Position numbers and translations under genes: made by a program. A DNA stretch of 64,000 nt. It comes from QZKY01 sp942492925. GTDB taxonomy: Bacteria > Pseudomonadota > Gammaproteobacteria > Burkholderiales > Burkholderiaceae_D. Position 1 is the stretch's first letter. Every line of letters starts with the position of its first letter. The notes under the pieces were generated by a model. That model did no database searches and had not been told where the DNA came from. It saw nothing but the letters and a program-made list of their open reading frames with translations. Where the stretch lies: assembly GCA_942492925.1 (NCBI GenBank), contig OW818641.1, forward strand, positions 434,001 through 498,000. The letters run 5' to 3'. This document shows positions 32,484-41,762 of the stretch, in pieces.

Positions 32484-34418
32484 CTAGGCCGCAACCCCCA
32501 TGTCCTGGTTGGTGGAGATGGCTTGCTTGAGGGGTTCCTCCAGCTGGGCCAGATTGCGGCGTTGTTCATCGACGCTGCTCTTGACGGCCTCCAGCGCCTC
32601 GATTTTCTCTTCGAGACTGTCAATGGCGCCATGGATGCGTTGCACCGATTGCTGGCGGTGTTTGAGCTGATCCTTGTGTTCCTTGATTTGTGCTTCGAGC
32701 GGAGCAATGATGACTTTCATCCAGGCTTCCACGTCGCGGTTGGATTGCAGGAAGCTGTGACGTACGCGCGATGCGATCGAATCGAAAAATTTCTGCATCA
32801 ATACGGCGCGCGAGGTGGTCAGTACGGTCGCCGTGCCAAACTGCTTGTGATAGACGCTCTCGATCATGTCGAGTTCCTTGCGGTATTTATCCATCGAAAA
32901 CGCCATGGGGGCCGTGACCGCCAAGCCATGCTCACTGGAGAATCTGCGATACATGACCGTCATCATCTCGGAAATTTCCGAGATCTTTTTGTCGGAAATT
33001 TCCATGTTCTCGCGGGCCTGGTCGAAGAATTTCTTCACAGCCGTGCGCAAGCCACCGGAAAAGCTGCTGCTGTTCATCGCTTCACGCGTCTGGTTGATGG
33101 TTTCTTTCAGCACTTCCATGCCGAGACTGGTGAAGACCTCGGCAGACAGGCGCGCAAAGACGCCGCGCGTGCCTTGAAGTTTGAGCAGGCTGCTATCGAA
33201 ATCTTTTTTCTCGGCATCGAGACGCTTCATCATGTGTTCGATGACGTTCGAGTTTTTGCCGCGCAGACTCTTGAGTTCAAACAATTGTTCGACGGCCCCA
33301 CGCGAACGACTTGATAGCAGGGAATGCTTGGAATCGATCAGCGCCGAAATTTCAGACGCCAACTGCATGCGGATGATGTCTTTCTTGGCCGGAATTAGTT
33401 CCGAAGACAGGGCGTTTTCCAGCGAGAGCAACCGACTCTTCGTCAGCAAATCGTCGTCGTGATTGACCTTGGCGACCAGACCTTTTTGCGCGGAAATTGG
33501 GAAAACCTGACGCTCTTTCAAGCCCAGCATTTGCGCGACGCTCGATACCTGTCCTTGAATTTGGCGCTCGACTTCGTCTTCCGTGCGCAGCTCATCCCAC
33601 ATGCTGTCGATTTTGTTCAGCACCACCATGCGTCCGGCGCCGGAACCAATGTGGTCTTTCCACACGTCGATGTCGCTCTTGGTCACGCCGGTGTCGGCAG
33701 CCAAAATGAACAGCACCGCATGGGCGTTCGGGATCAGGTTTAGCGTCAGTTCCGGTTCGGTACCGATCGCGTTCAAGCCCGGCGTGTCGAGAATGACCAA
33801 GCCTTCCTTCAACAACGGATGCGGGAAGTTCACAATCGCGTGGCGCCACATCGAAATTTCTACCAGGCCGTTATCGTCAACGGACAGTCCCGCATCCGGG
33901 TCGTCGTCGCTGTACAAACCGTATTTCTTGGCTTCGTCGATGGAAACACGCTTGGTCCGGCTGACCTGGCTGAAGGCTTCCATCATGCCCTCGGCGGAAT
34001 TGGTGTTGAGCGGGAAAACGGTCCACGCGTGGTTTTGCGACTTGAAATCGCTGGTGGATTCGTTCCCGGCGCGGGTTTCAATCGGCAGCAGACGGATCGA
34101 CGGGGGAAGTGTTTCGTCGTACACGAGTTCGGTCGGACACATCGTGGTACGACCGGCCGAAGAGGGCACAATGCGTTGCCCATAATCGGCGAAGAAAATC
34201 GCATTGATCAATTCTGATTTGCCACGAGAAAACTCGGAAACAAAGGCGATGGATAACTTGTCGTCGGTCAGGCGCGCCAGCATGTTTTGAAAACGCTGGG
34301 TGCTGGCGGCGTCAGACAGGCTATTTTCGTCCAGGCCTCTTCTGTAGTGCTCCAAGGCGACGACCAGGCTCTTGCGCCACTCACTGTATTCCTTAAATTG
34401 CTGGACCAGATTGCTCAC
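32484..34418 (-). CDS. Dynamin-like GTPase family protein
   Basis: A 644-residue large GTPase. The P-loop is of dynamin type (VSEFSRGKSELINAIF), with the G2 Thr probably in AGRTTMCPTE, G3 in ILDTPGLNAIG and G4 in VLNKIDSMWDEL. The C-terminal half is long alpha-helical with a coiled coil near the end (LEAQIKEHKDQLKHRQQ, IDSLEEKIEALEAVKSS). Bacterial dynamin-like proteins remodel or protect membranes, and some act in phage defence. The start is GTG at 34418, with GGAG 5 nt upstream. A longer frame exists but has no ribosome site. It sits alone, 12 nt before mutY, without the partner dynamin found in paired systems. Confidence 0.88.
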   Translation of the reverse strand: MSNLVQQFKEYSEWRKSLVVALEHYRRGLDENSLSDAASTQRFQNMLARLTDDKLSIAFVSEFSRGKSELINAIFFADYGQRIVPSSAGRTTMCPTELVYDETLPPSIRLLPIETRAGNESTSDFKSQNHAWTVFPLNTNSAEGMMEAFSQVSRTKRVSIDEAKKYGLYSDDDPDAGLSVDDNGLVEISMWRHAIVNFPHPLLKEGLVILDTPGLNAIGTEPELTLNLIPNAHAVLFILAADTGVTKSDIDVWKDHIGSGAGRMVVLNKIDSMWDELRTEDEVERQIQGQVSSVAQMLGLKERQVFPISAQKGLVAKVNHDDDLLTKSRLLSLENALSSELIPAKKDIIRMQLASEISALIDSKHSLLSSRSRGAVEQLFELKSLRGKNSNVIEHMMKRLDAEKKDFDSSLLKLQGTRGVFARLSAEVFTSLGMEVLKETINQTREAMNSSSFSGGLRTAVKKFFDQARENMEISDKKISEISEMMTVMYRRFSSEHGLAVTAPMAFSMDKYRKELDMIESVYHKQFGTATVLTTSRAVLMQKFFDSIASRVRHSFLQSNRDVEAWMKVIIAPLEAQIKEHKDQLKHRQQSVQRIHGAIDSLEEKIEALEAVKSSVDEQRRNLAQLEEPLKQAISTNQDMGVAA

Positions 34419-34980
34419 AATATCTCCACTCTTCAAGCCTGTTGTTGATAAAACAGCCCCCTGATGGTGGAGGGGGCAGCCAAAATGCATGCGTTTTGAA
34501 TCTTACACTAGCCGTCAAGCCTGTTTCCCAGAACCCGCAAACTTGTGCAAAAAAGCATCATCCGTTTTTCATTCACGGAGATTGCCCTGCGGTGCACGAA
34601 TAACGATGCGGTCAAAATTAACGCAGGATCACGTTGTGGGTGGTCACCAAGGTTAATGCTTTTAGCAGCGCGAAGGCGAGTTTGCCACGAAACGAGGGCT
34701 TGCGTGCCGGACACCGCGTATATTCAGGACACGTTGTATGCATATATTACCAACGACCAAGATGTTTTCTATAAGGAAAGAGACCTGATTTGTCGAAGCG
34801 CAGCTTTTGCGGCATTTATGATACAAATTGACGGTGTCATAAAGACAACTCGGGGTGAAATCTGCTTGAAGCGTCCTGCATTGACTGAAGGGGGATTTCT
34901 CCCGTTCCGCGATTCACAATGCCGAGCGGATAAGCGTAAAATCACAGCTCCACAACTCCAACGATTCCACGGGATTGCCC
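34419..34980. other. Intergenic region between dynamin-like gene and TPR gene
   Basis: About 560 bp with no gene I can support. A hairpin GCCCCCT/AGGGGGC (34456-34462 with 34471-34477) followed on the minus strand by TGTTTT lies upstream of the dynamin-like start and could be an attenuator or a leftover terminator. A plus-strand open frame (34545-35075) overlaps the TPR gene by about 95 bp, has no ribosome site and no recognisable domain. The middle, around 34720-34800, is AT-rich and may hold promoters. Confidence 0.5.
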
Positions 34981-36771
34981 TTGAAAAAAATCTTTCTGAT
35001 TTTCCCCTTGCTGGTTGCATTGTTGATGGGAACAGCTTGTACGCAGTTCGCGACCTTGCGCGCTTCCTTGCATGAGCCAGTTCAGGCATCCCATGGCAAC
35101 GAGAAACCCGTCACGACCACCGTGACCGAAACCGGCGACGCTTTGCCCAACGTGCCCTTGACCCGGGAAATTCTGTTTCGGCTGTTGGCGGCCGATCTGG
35201 CTTATCAGCGCGGACAATGGGATATTGCCTATGAAGTGACCTTGCGTCTGGCCAAGCAAACGCGCGATCCCCGTTTGGCGCGCCGCGCTGCCGAAATGGC
35301 GATTGGTGCGAAGCAGCCCAATGAAGCGATGGCAGCCGTGAAGTTGTGGCATGACCTGGCGCCGCAATCCGAAGATGCGACCAAATACTATCTCGGCTTT
35401 GTTCTGATCAGCGACAACCTCAAAGAAGCCAAACCCATCTTGGAGCAGCGCTTGAAGGAAGCCACCCCGAAAATTCGAGGTGTGCTGATGTTCCAGATCC
35501 AGCGCTTGCTGGCGAGTGGCAAGGACAAGGCCGGCGCCTTTGCGTTGCTCGAAGAATTGACGGCACCGTATGCCAACACGGTGGAAGCGCATGTGGCTCT
35601 GGCGCAGGGCGCCTTGGCCAAGGGGGATCGGGACCGCGCGATGGCGGAAGCTAATAAGGCGCTGGCCATCAAGCCGGATTTTGAACTGGCGGCGCTTACG
35701 CGTGCGCAGGCCAGCGAAAATGTCGATCAGGCCATGCGCTGGCTCGTCGCCTTCATTGACCAATATCCCAATTCGCGCGAAGTGCGGCTGGCACACGCCC
35801 GGATGCTGGTTGCACAAAAAAAATATGACGAAGCGCGCAAGGCGTTCGAGGCGCTGTTGAAACTGCAGCCGCAAGACACGACCACGCTGTATTCGCTGGG
35901 CATTTTGTCGGCACAAGCCAAGGACACCCAGGAAGCGGAGCGTTACCTGACGCTTTACCTTGACGCGCTGGATAAACGTCAGGATCAGGAACACGATCCG
36001 GGTCGCATCATGCTGCTCCTGGCGCAATTGGCCGAAGAGCGCGGCGACATGGACGATGCCTTCAAGTGGCTTTCGCAAATCGAACCACAACCGGGGCGCA
36101 ATGCGGGATATATCAGCGCGCAAATCAAGATGGCACAAATTCTGGCCAAGCAGGGCCATCTGGCCGATGCGCGCACCAAGCTGAAAAATGCCGAAGCGGA
36201 CGAAGGCGATGAGCAGGTGCAACTTCTCCTGGCCGAATCCCAGATTTTGCGCGAGGCCGAACGCGCGCAAGAGGCTTACGCGCTGCTGGAGGATGCGCTG
36301 AAGCGTTTCCCCAAAAATCCGCACCTGTTATACGACTATGCCATGGCCGCAGAAAAACTCGACAAGCTCTCCGTCATGGAAACGACGCTGCGTGAGTTGA
36401 TGACGATCGAGCCGAAAAATCAGCTGGCCTACAATGCGCTGGGCTATTCGCTGGCTGATCGCAACATTCGGCTGAAAGAAGCGCGCGATTTCATTGAAAA
36501 AGCCAACAAGCTGGCCCCCAACGATGCCTACATTATGGATAGTATGGGGTGGGTGCATTACCGTCTCAAGAATCTGAAGGAAGCCGAGACTTGGCTGCGT
36601 CGCGCCTATGAAAAACGCCCCGAAGCGGAAATTGCCGTGCATCTGGGCGAAGTGATGTGGGTCACGGGGCGCAAGGAAGAAGCCATGAAACTCTGGCGCC
36701 AGGCGGCAGCCAAAGAACCGAAAAACGAAACTTTGAAAAACACGCTTAAACGGTTCGACGTCAAACTCTAA
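34981..36771 (+). CDS. Tetratricopeptide-repeat lipoprotein upstream of lolB
   Basis: A 596-residue protein with a probable lipoprotein signal (MKKIFLIFPLLVALLMGTAC) followed by many TPR-like helical pairs. Clear examples are VEAHVALAQGALAKGDRDRAM, DTTTLYSLGILSAQAKDTQEAERYL and NQLAYNALGYSLADRNIRLKEA, each repeated with about 34-residue spacing. This protein family usually precedes lolB in betaproteobacteria and is thought to act in the cell envelope; its exact role is unknown. The start is TTG at 34981 with GGGA 6 nt upstream; a TTG two codons earlier is possible. The stop is directly followed by the lolB ATG. Confidence 0.88.
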   Translation: MKKIFLIFPLLVALLMGTACTQFATLRASLHEPVQASHGNEKPVTTTVTETGDALPNVPLTREILFRLLAADLAYQRGQWDIAYEVTLRLAKQTRDPRLARRAAEMAIGAKQPNEAMAAVKLWHDLAPQSEDATKYYLGFVLISDNLKEAKPILEQRLKEATPKIRGVLMFQIQRLLASGKDKAGAFALLEELTAPYANTVEAHVALAQGALAKGDRDRAMAEANKALAIKPDFELAALTRAQASENVDQAMRWLVAFIDQYPNSREVRLAHARMLVAQKKYDEARKAFEALLKLQPQDTTTLYSLGILSAQAKDTQEAERYLTLYLDALDKRQDQEHDPGRIMLLLAQLAEERGDMDDAFKWLSQIEPQPGRNAGYISAQIKMAQILAKQGHLADARTKLKNAEADEGDEQVQLLLAESQILREAERAQEAYALLEDALKRFPKNPHLLYDYAMAAEKLDKLSVMETTLRELMTIEPKNQLAYNALGYSLADRNIRLKEARDFIEKANKLAPNDAYIMDSMGWVHYRLKNLKEAETWLRRAYEKRPEAEIAVHLGEVMWVTGRKEEAMKLWRQAAAKEPKNETLKNTLKRFDVKL

Positions 36772-37392
36772 ATGGTTTCCTTCATTAAAAAGTGGTCCGG
36801 GATGCTGGCGTTTTTCGTGCTGGCAGGGTGCGTTAGTGTCGTGCCGACACCCCGTGAAAAAGTGACCGCAACGCGCGGCGTCAAGACCTGTCATGAACGC
36901 ATGGCCCTGTCGGGGCGTTTTTCTGTGCGTTATCTCAAGGACGGCAAAGAAGAATCGGTGCACGGCAGTTTTCGCTGGGGGCAGGATAACCACAACATGC
37001 GTATCGTGCTGATGTCGCCGTTGGGTGACACGCAAGCCATGATTGATGCGACGGCAGATTCGGCAACCTTGACCTCGGCTGGCAAGGTGACGCGCACAGC
37101 AGAAGATGTGGATGCGCTGGTGCAGGAATCGCTCGGTTGGCCCATGCCGGTATCTGGCTTGCGTGATTGGATTCAGGCTTGCATGCGTGACGAGCGTGGC
37201 TATCGCACGCCGGTGATGCCGGAAAACCGGGAGCTGGCCACTTCGGATGGCTGGCGCGTTACCTATCCCGTGTGGACAGATGATGGTCGCGATGGCCGAC
37301 GACCCAAGCGCATCGATTTGCAGCGGAGCGAGCGCGGACGGAGAGAGGTTTCCGTGCGCCTCATCATTGACGAGTGGATGCCGTATCCATGA
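36772..37392 (+). CDS. lolB: Outer-membrane lipoprotein-sorting protein LolB
   Basis: A 206-residue lipoprotein that receives lipoproteins from LolA and inserts them into the outer membrane. The lipobox is FVLAGC (residues 15-20). RMALSGRFSVRY and SVHGSFRWGQ fit the LolB beta-barrel start, and the length is normal. The ATG immediately follows the TPR gene stop without a gap, and its own TGA overlaps the ispE ATG (ATGA at 37389-37392), so the three genes are one unit. Confidence 0.92.
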   Translation: MVSFIKKWSGMLAFFVLAGCVSVVPTPREKVTATRGVKTCHERMALSGRFSVRYLKDGKEESVHGSFRWGQDNHNMRIVLMSPLGDTQAMIDATADSATLTSAGKVTRTAEDVDALVQESLGWPMPVSGLRDWIQACMRDERGYRTPVMPENRELATSDGWRVTYPVWTDDGRDGRRPKRIDLQRSERGRREVSVRLIIDEWMPYP

Positions 37393-38276
37393 AGCACCCC
37401 GTTCGTGAATTGCACAACTGTTCTGCGCCGGCCAAACTCAACTTGTTTCTCCATATTGTTGGGCGTCGGGCGGATGGTTATCACATGCTGCAAACCGTGT
37501 TTCAACTCATTGATCACGGCGACGTGCTGCACTTTTCATTGCGCGACGATAGCAAAATTGTACGAACGACAGAGATACCAGGTGTTGCGCCCGATGAAGA
37601 TTTGACGGTGCGTGCTGCCATGTTGTTGCGCGCGGCGGCGAACGAGCGCAAGCAGACGAAAGTGCCCGGCGTATCCATCGCCATCGACAAGCGCTTGCCG
37701 ATGGGCGGCGGGCTGGGCGGCGGGTCGTCCGATGCCGCGACGACGTTGATCGCCTTGAACCACCTTTGGGAAGCGGGGTTTTCGCGCATTGAACTCATGG
37801 TGCTGGGCTTGCAGCTGGGTGCCGATGTCCCCTTCTTCCTCTTTGGACAAAACGCTTTTGCGGAGGGGGTGGGAGAGGTGTTGACGCCTGTCGAAACGCA
37901 ACATTGTTGGTATATTGTTATCGAGCCAGGCGTGGCTGTTTCGACGCATACCGTCTTCGGGTCGCCGGATTTGACAAGGGATACGAAACCCGTCAAAATT
38001 ACGGACTTTTCTGAAGGCATGGCCGCTTCTGGATGCTTTGGAAAGAATGATTTGCAACCTGTAGTCACAAGGCACTTCCCACCGGTTGCCGCCGCCCTAG
38101 AATGGCTGGCGCAATACGGCGAAGCGAGGATGACCGGCTCAGGCGCTTGCGTGTTTTGTGCGTTTCCCGACGAGCAATCGGCTGAACAAGCCCTCCGGAA
38201 CGTACCGCAGCCCTGGAAAGCCTGGAAAGCGCGCGCATTGGCGCATCATCCCATGACAGCCTTGATACCGACATAG
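37389..38276 (+). CDS. ispE: 4-diphosphocytidyl-2-C-methyl-D-erythritol kinase
   Basis: A 295-residue GHMP kinase of the non-mevalonate isoprenoid pathway. The N-terminus CSAPAKLNLFLHIVGRRADGYH is typical, the ATP-binding loop is PMGGGLGGGSSDAA, and GSGACVFCAF is the third GHMP motif. The start is the ATG at 37389 that overlaps the lolB stop; an in-frame ATG five codons earlier lies inside lolB and is less likely. It is followed by tRNA-Gln and prs, the standard betaproteobacterial order. Confidence 0.95.
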   Translation: MKHPVRELHNCSAPAKLNLFLHIVGRRADGYHMLQTVFQLIDHGDVLHFSLRDDSKIVRTTEIPGVAPDEDLTVRAAMLLRAAANERKQTKVPGVSIAIDKRLPMGGGLGGGSSDAATTLIALNHLWEAGFSRIELMVLGLQLGADVPFFLFGQNAFAEGVGEVLTPVETQHCWYIVIEPGVAVSTHTVFGSPDLTRDTKPVKITDFSEGMAASGCFGKNDLQPVVTRHFPPVAAALEWLAQYGEARMTGSGACVFCAFPDEQSAEQALRNVPQPWKAWKARALAHHPMTALIPT

Positions 38277-38300
38277 TGTTGCGGGAGTTTTGAATAAAGT

Positions 38301-38377
38301 AGGGGAATCGCCAAGCTGGTTAAGGCACTGGATTTTGATTCCAGCATGCGAAGGTTCGAATCCTTCTTCCCCTGCCA
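38301..38377 (+). tRNA. tRNA-Gln (anticodon TTG)
   Basis: A 77-nt tRNA. Acceptor stem AGGGGAA/TTCCCCT, anticodon stem CTGGA/TCCAG with loop TTTTGAT giving anticodon TTG (reads CAA), T-arm AAGG-TTCGAAT-CCTT, discriminator G and genome-encoded CCA. The T-loop TTCGAAT is regular. It sits between ispE and prs. Confidence 0.97.
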
Positions 38378-38474
38378 CTCAACATTGAAATCTATTTCGG
38401 GATCGACAGGCTGCTGACAGTTTCAGCATTCTTTTGATAACCCGCATCGCACCAATCAACCTCCGACAATTTCC

Positions 38475-39458
38475 ATGGCTACCGACAAAGACATGATGGT
38501 TTTCACCGGGAACGCCAACCCGGACCTCGCCGAAAAAGTTGCACAGAATCTCGGCATCCCGCTCGGTCGCGCCACCGTCAGCAAATTTTCCGATGGCGAA
38601 ATCACCGTCGAAATCAATGAAAATGTGCGTGGCAATGATGTCTTTGTGGTGCAATCCACTTGCGCGCCGACCAACGACAATCTGATGGAACTCATGCTGA
38701 TGGTCGATGCGCTCAAGCGTGCGTCGGCCGGTCGCATCAGTGCGGTCATCCCCTATTTTGGTTATGCCCGTCAGGATCGTCGTCCGCGTTCTGCGCGCGT
38801 GGCTATTTCTGCGCGCGTCGTGGCCAACATGCTGGAAGATGTCGGTGTCGAACGCGTGCTGATCATGGATGTCCATGCGGACCAGATCCAGGGGTTCTTC
38901 GATATTCCGGTCGACAACGTTTACGCATCGCCGGTATTGCTGCGCGATTTGCAAAAGAAACACCCGGACAATGTGCTCGTTGTGTCGCCAGACGTCGGCG
39001 GCGTCGTCCGTGCCCGCGCGCTGGCGAAGTGGCTGGGCTGTGACTTGGCGATCATCGACAAACGTCGCCCGAGGGCGAATGTTTCCGAAGTGATGAACGT
39101 CATCGGTGAAGTCAAGGGACGTAATTGCGTGATCATGGACGACATGGTCGATACCGCTGGCACGCTGACCACGGCTGCTGCCGTGCTGAAGGAATACGGT
39201 GCCCTGAAAGTGCTCGCCTATTGTACGCACCCGGTGCTGTCCGGCCCGGCGATTGAGCGCATCACCAATTCGCCGCTGGATGAACTGGTTGTGACGGATA
39301 CTATTCCGCTGACGGACAAAGCCAAGGCTTGCGCGAAGATTCGTCAATTGACATGTGCGCCGCTGCTGGCAGAAACCATGCGCCGTATCAGCACGGGTGA
39401 CTCAGTCATGTCGCTGTTTGCCGAAGCAGACGCAGAAGACGAAAGCTCCGGAGGATAA
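38475..39458 (+). CDS. prs: Ribose-phosphate pyrophosphokinase
   Basis: A 327-residue enzyme that makes PRPP from ribose 5-phosphate and ATP, feeding nucleotide, His and Trp synthesis. FTGNANPDLAEKVAQNLG opens the protein. YFGYARQDRR holds the ATP site, VDVHADQIQGF-like sequence (IMDVHADQIQGFFD) the catalytic region, and the PRPP-binding motif is VIMDDMVDTAGTL. The start at 38475 lacks a strong ribosome site; an ATG six codons later is possible. It precedes rplY by 96 nt. Confidence 0.97.
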   Translation: MATDKDMMVFTGNANPDLAEKVAQNLGIPLGRATVSKFSDGEITVEINENVRGNDVFVVQSTCAPTNDNLMELMLMVDALKRASAGRISAVIPYFGYARQDRRPRSARVAISARVVANMLEDVGVERVLIMDVHADQIQGFFDIPVDNVYASPVLLRDLQKKHPDNVLVVSPDVGGVVRARALAKWLGCDLAIIDKRRPRANVSEVMNVIGEVKGRNCVIMDDMVDTAGTLTTAAAVLKEYGALKVLAYCTHPVLSGPAIERITNSPLDELVVTDTIPLTDKAKACAKIRQLTCAPLLAETMRRISTGDSVMSLFAEADAEDESSGG

Positions 39459-39554
39459 ATTTTTGTGGCGCAGCACATCGCTGCGTCATTTTTCGAAGCC
39501 CCTGGTCGCGGGGGATTCACAACCGCAAGGCAACTTGCAAAACAGGAGTCAAAC

Positions 39555-40109
39555 ATGAAAGTTATTGCATTCAAGCGCACTGAACAGGGGACCGGAGCGA
39601 GCCGCCGCCTGCGCAATGCGAACACCACCCCGGGCATCGTTTACGGGGGCGGCAAGGACGCTGTCAGCGTCAAGCTGGATCACAATCCGCTTTACCACGC
39701 CATCAATCGCGAAGCTTTTCACTCGTCGATTCTGGATCTGGAGATTGACGGCGCAGTTGAACAAGTCGTGTTGCGCGATTTCCAGATGCACGCGTTCAAG
39801 CAGATTGTCATGCACGTCGATTTTCAGCGTGTCGTTGCGGATCAAAAGCTGGCCATCCGCGTACCGCTGCGTTTCATCAACGCTGACATTTGCCCGGCCT
39901 CCAAAGTGGGCGGTTCCAACGTTAGCCACGCCATCAACAGCTTGGGTATCAGCTGCTTGCCGAAAGATTTGCCGGAATACATCACGGTCGACCTGGCGAC
40001 GCTCAGCCCCGGCCAGACCATCCATCTTTCCGATGTGAAAATGCCGAACGGCGTTGTCGCTACCGATGCCCCGAAGCTGGCCGTAGCGCTTGCAACCATC
40101 GCGAAGTAA
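39555..40109 (+). CDS. rplY: 50S ribosomal protein bL25 (CTC family, long form)
   Basis: A 184-residue ribosomal protein that binds 5S rRNA. The N-terminal L25 domain has GTGASRRLRNANTTPGIVYGG, and the C-terminal TL5/CTC domain follows (IRVPLRFIN, then VDLATLSPGQTIHLSDVKMP). It is the long form usual in betaproteobacteria, unlike the short E. coli protein. The start at 39555 is fixed by AGGAG 9 nt upstream; upstream in-frame codons have no such site. A strong terminator follows. Confidence 0.96.
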   Translation: MKVIAFKRTEQGTGASRRLRNANTTPGIVYGGGKDAVSVKLDHNPLYHAINREAFHSSILDLEIDGAVEQVVLRDFQMHAFKQIVMHVDFQRVVADQKLAIRVPLRFINADICPASKVGGSNVSHAINSLGISCLPKDLPEYITVDLATLSPGQTIHLSDVKMPNGVVATDAPKLAVALATIAK

Positions 40110-40128
40110 ACGTAACGTGCATCATCCC

Positions 40129-40153
40129 AAACCGCCCGCGAGGGCGGTTTTTT
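40129..40153 (+). terminator. Rho-independent terminator after rplY
   Basis: AAACCGCCC (40129-40137) and GGGCGGTTT (40142-40150) around GCGA, followed by a T-run. It closes the prs-rplY unit. Confidence 0.92.
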
Positions 40154-40320
40154 ATTGGCAAAAGACCACGGCCGAGCGGATATCTGGCAAAAATGAAAAA
40201 ATGGCAAGGCGTGTCGCTGAAATGCCTTACTTGCCACCTGCGAAAGTGTTTTCGAGGCCTGTTTTTGCTTTTAAAAACGGCCCGTTAATAGTACCCTTTG
40301 CATATTTGACCTTCGTATGA

Positions 40321-40830
40321 ATGGCTATGTATTCAGCAGAGATTGAGTATTTTGCGGAGCGCGCCCGCGAATTCGTGACGTGGTGTCAGACTTCCCACGG
40401 TGGAAAAGGGTTGGCCCTGATTCAGCAGGAAGTGCTTCAAATGTTGTCGCTAATTTACGCAGCGGGAATACATTTGCCGAATATCGAATCCCGTTCGGCC
40501 GCAGAAGCGGTGCCCGCCGTTATCGACGAGCATCTTCAAGGCGTGATGCAAAACGTCCAGGCCTTGCCGTTCCAGTATTACTGGGGAATGCTCGCGCCCT
40601 CTTGTGCGCAAGGAAACGATGCACCCGTTTGTGGCGATCTCTTTGACGATTTTCGGGATATCTACGTCGATCTCATTTCCGGGTTGTGGTATTACGAGCG
40701 AGGACTCGTCGAGGCGGCAGCCTTTGAATGGCGCTTCCGGTTTGGGGCGCATTTGGGGCGTCATGTCATCAGCGCCATGCATGCGCTGCATTTGCACGAA
40801 CCCAAAGGGAATCTCGCCGACGCAGATTAA
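40321..40830 (+). CDS. Conserved hypothetical protein (possibly DUF5063)
   Basis: A 169-residue soluble protein without signal peptide. It is mostly helical, with an N-terminal segment YFAERAREFVTWCQ and a conserved-looking acidic/aromatic core (VCGDLFDDFRDIYVDLISGLWYYERG). The pattern resembles DUF5063, but I cannot confirm this. No ribosome site is evident before ATG 40321; the ATG at 40327 (MYSAEIEYF) may be the start. It is a single gene between rplY and the convergent pth. Confidence 0.65.
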   Translation: MAMYSAEIEYFAERAREFVTWCQTSHGGKGLALIQQEVLQMLSLIYAAGIHLPNIESRSAAEAVPAVIDEHLQGVMQNVQALPFQYYWGMLAPSCAQGNDAPVCGDLFDDFRDIYVDLISGLWYYERGLVEAAAFEWRFRFGAHLGRHVISAMHALHLHEPKGNLADAD

Positions 40831-40886
40831 GAGCGCGAACGTTTTGACGCGGCGGTTGGAAGGGACCGATCGCATCCGGCTACGAC

Positions 40887-41474
40887 TCACTTCGCCGTAT
40901 GCAACTCCTTCATGGCCACATCAAACTTCCCTTCACACAATAGCGGAATGATCGGCAAGCTTTTTGCGATGGCATCGTCGATCAATTTCTGCTCTTCAGC
41001 ACGCGGACGGTGCAGCACAAAATCGATCACTTGCGATTTCAATCCCATTTCACGCGGATGGCCGATGCCGAGGCGGAGCCGCCAGAAATCTTGCGTACCC
41101 AGCGCCGCGGCGATGTCTTTCAATCCGTTATGTCCTCCGGTGGAGCCGCCTTTCTTGAGTTTGGCGCTGCCAGGCGGCAGATCCAGTTCGTCGTGCACGA
41201 CCAGCACTTCCTGCGGGGTGATCTTGAAGAAGCGGGCGATGGCACCGACGGCCTGTCCCGAGAGGTTCATGAAGGTCTGCGGCTGCAGTAGCCACACATC
41301 CTGCCCGCTGATGCGCGCTTTGGCGGCGAGCGCCTGAAAGCGGGATTCTTTTTGCAAACGGCAGTTGGGCAGTGTGTTGGCGAGGTTATCCACCAGCCAG
41401 AAGCCGGCATTGTGTCGGGTTTGTTCGTATTCGGCACCGGGATTGCCGAGGCCAACGATGAGGCGAATGGACAT
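40887..41474 (-). CDS. pth: Peptidyl-tRNA hydrolase
   Basis: A 195-residue esterase that frees tRNA from peptidyl-tRNA dropped by ribosomes. LIVGLGNPGAEYEQTRHNAGFW holds the catalytic His (in TRHNAGF), and FMNLSGQAVG and GGHNGLKDI complete the active site with Asn and His. It is usually found right after rplY on the same strand; here it is inverted relative to rplY with an unknown gene between, which suggests a local rearrangement. Confidence 0.96.
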   Translation of the reverse strand: MSIRLIVGLGNPGAEYEQTRHNAGFWLVDNLANTLPNCRLQKESRFQALAAKARISGQDVWLLQPQTFMNLSGQAVGAIARFFKITPQEVLVVHDELDLPPGSAKLKKGGSTGGHNGLKDIAAALGTQDFWRLRLGIGHPREMGLKSQVIDFVLHRPRAEEQKLIDDAIAKSLPIIPLLCEGKFDVAMKELHTAK

Positions 41475-41547
41475 GACTAAAGACTGAAACCATAAAAATT
41501 AATCAAAATTATCCGAACGACGGTGAAGGCACTGAAGCCATCGGCGA

Positions 41548-41624
41548 GCGGGACAACGAGCAAAGCGATGTTGCGGCGTAGGCTAACATGAGCGAAGCGA
41601 ATGTTAAGCGAAGCGGCCGCAGCC
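41548..41624 (+). repeat. Dispersed palindromic (REP-like) element, copy D
   Basis: The same two-hairpin arrangement as copy A: CAAC/GTTG around GAGCAAAGCGAT, then AACAT/ATGTT around GAGCGAAGCGA, ending AAGCGAAGCGGCCGCAG. The loop is GCGAAGCGA instead of GCGTAGCGA. Confidence 0.8.
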
Positions 41625-41689
41625 AAGGGGTTAAGGAGCAAGAAGCACGGTGCGCAGCGACTAAGACAACCGCCGCGCACTGGCTCGTT

Positions 41690-41735
41690 GCGGCGAAGGC
41701 TTGCCGCGTGAGCGGCGTTATGCCGGAACCACATA
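41690..41735. repeat. Second palindromic repeat (compare 28836-28880)
   Basis: TTGCGGCGAAGGCTTGCCGC, then GTGAGCGGCGTTATGCCGGAA. The inner hairpin is GCCGC/GCGGC around GTGA, with outer GGC/GCC. The outline matches the nested hairpin at 28836-28880, although the arms differ. Confidence 0.55.
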
Positions 41736-41762
41736 TGGCCCGTACACCTTTATGCAGCGTTT

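Noticed and set aside
34545..35075. 176-codon open frame before the TPR gene
   Set aside because: It overlaps the TPR lipoprotein start by about 95 bp in another frame, has no ribosome site and no recognisable feature.
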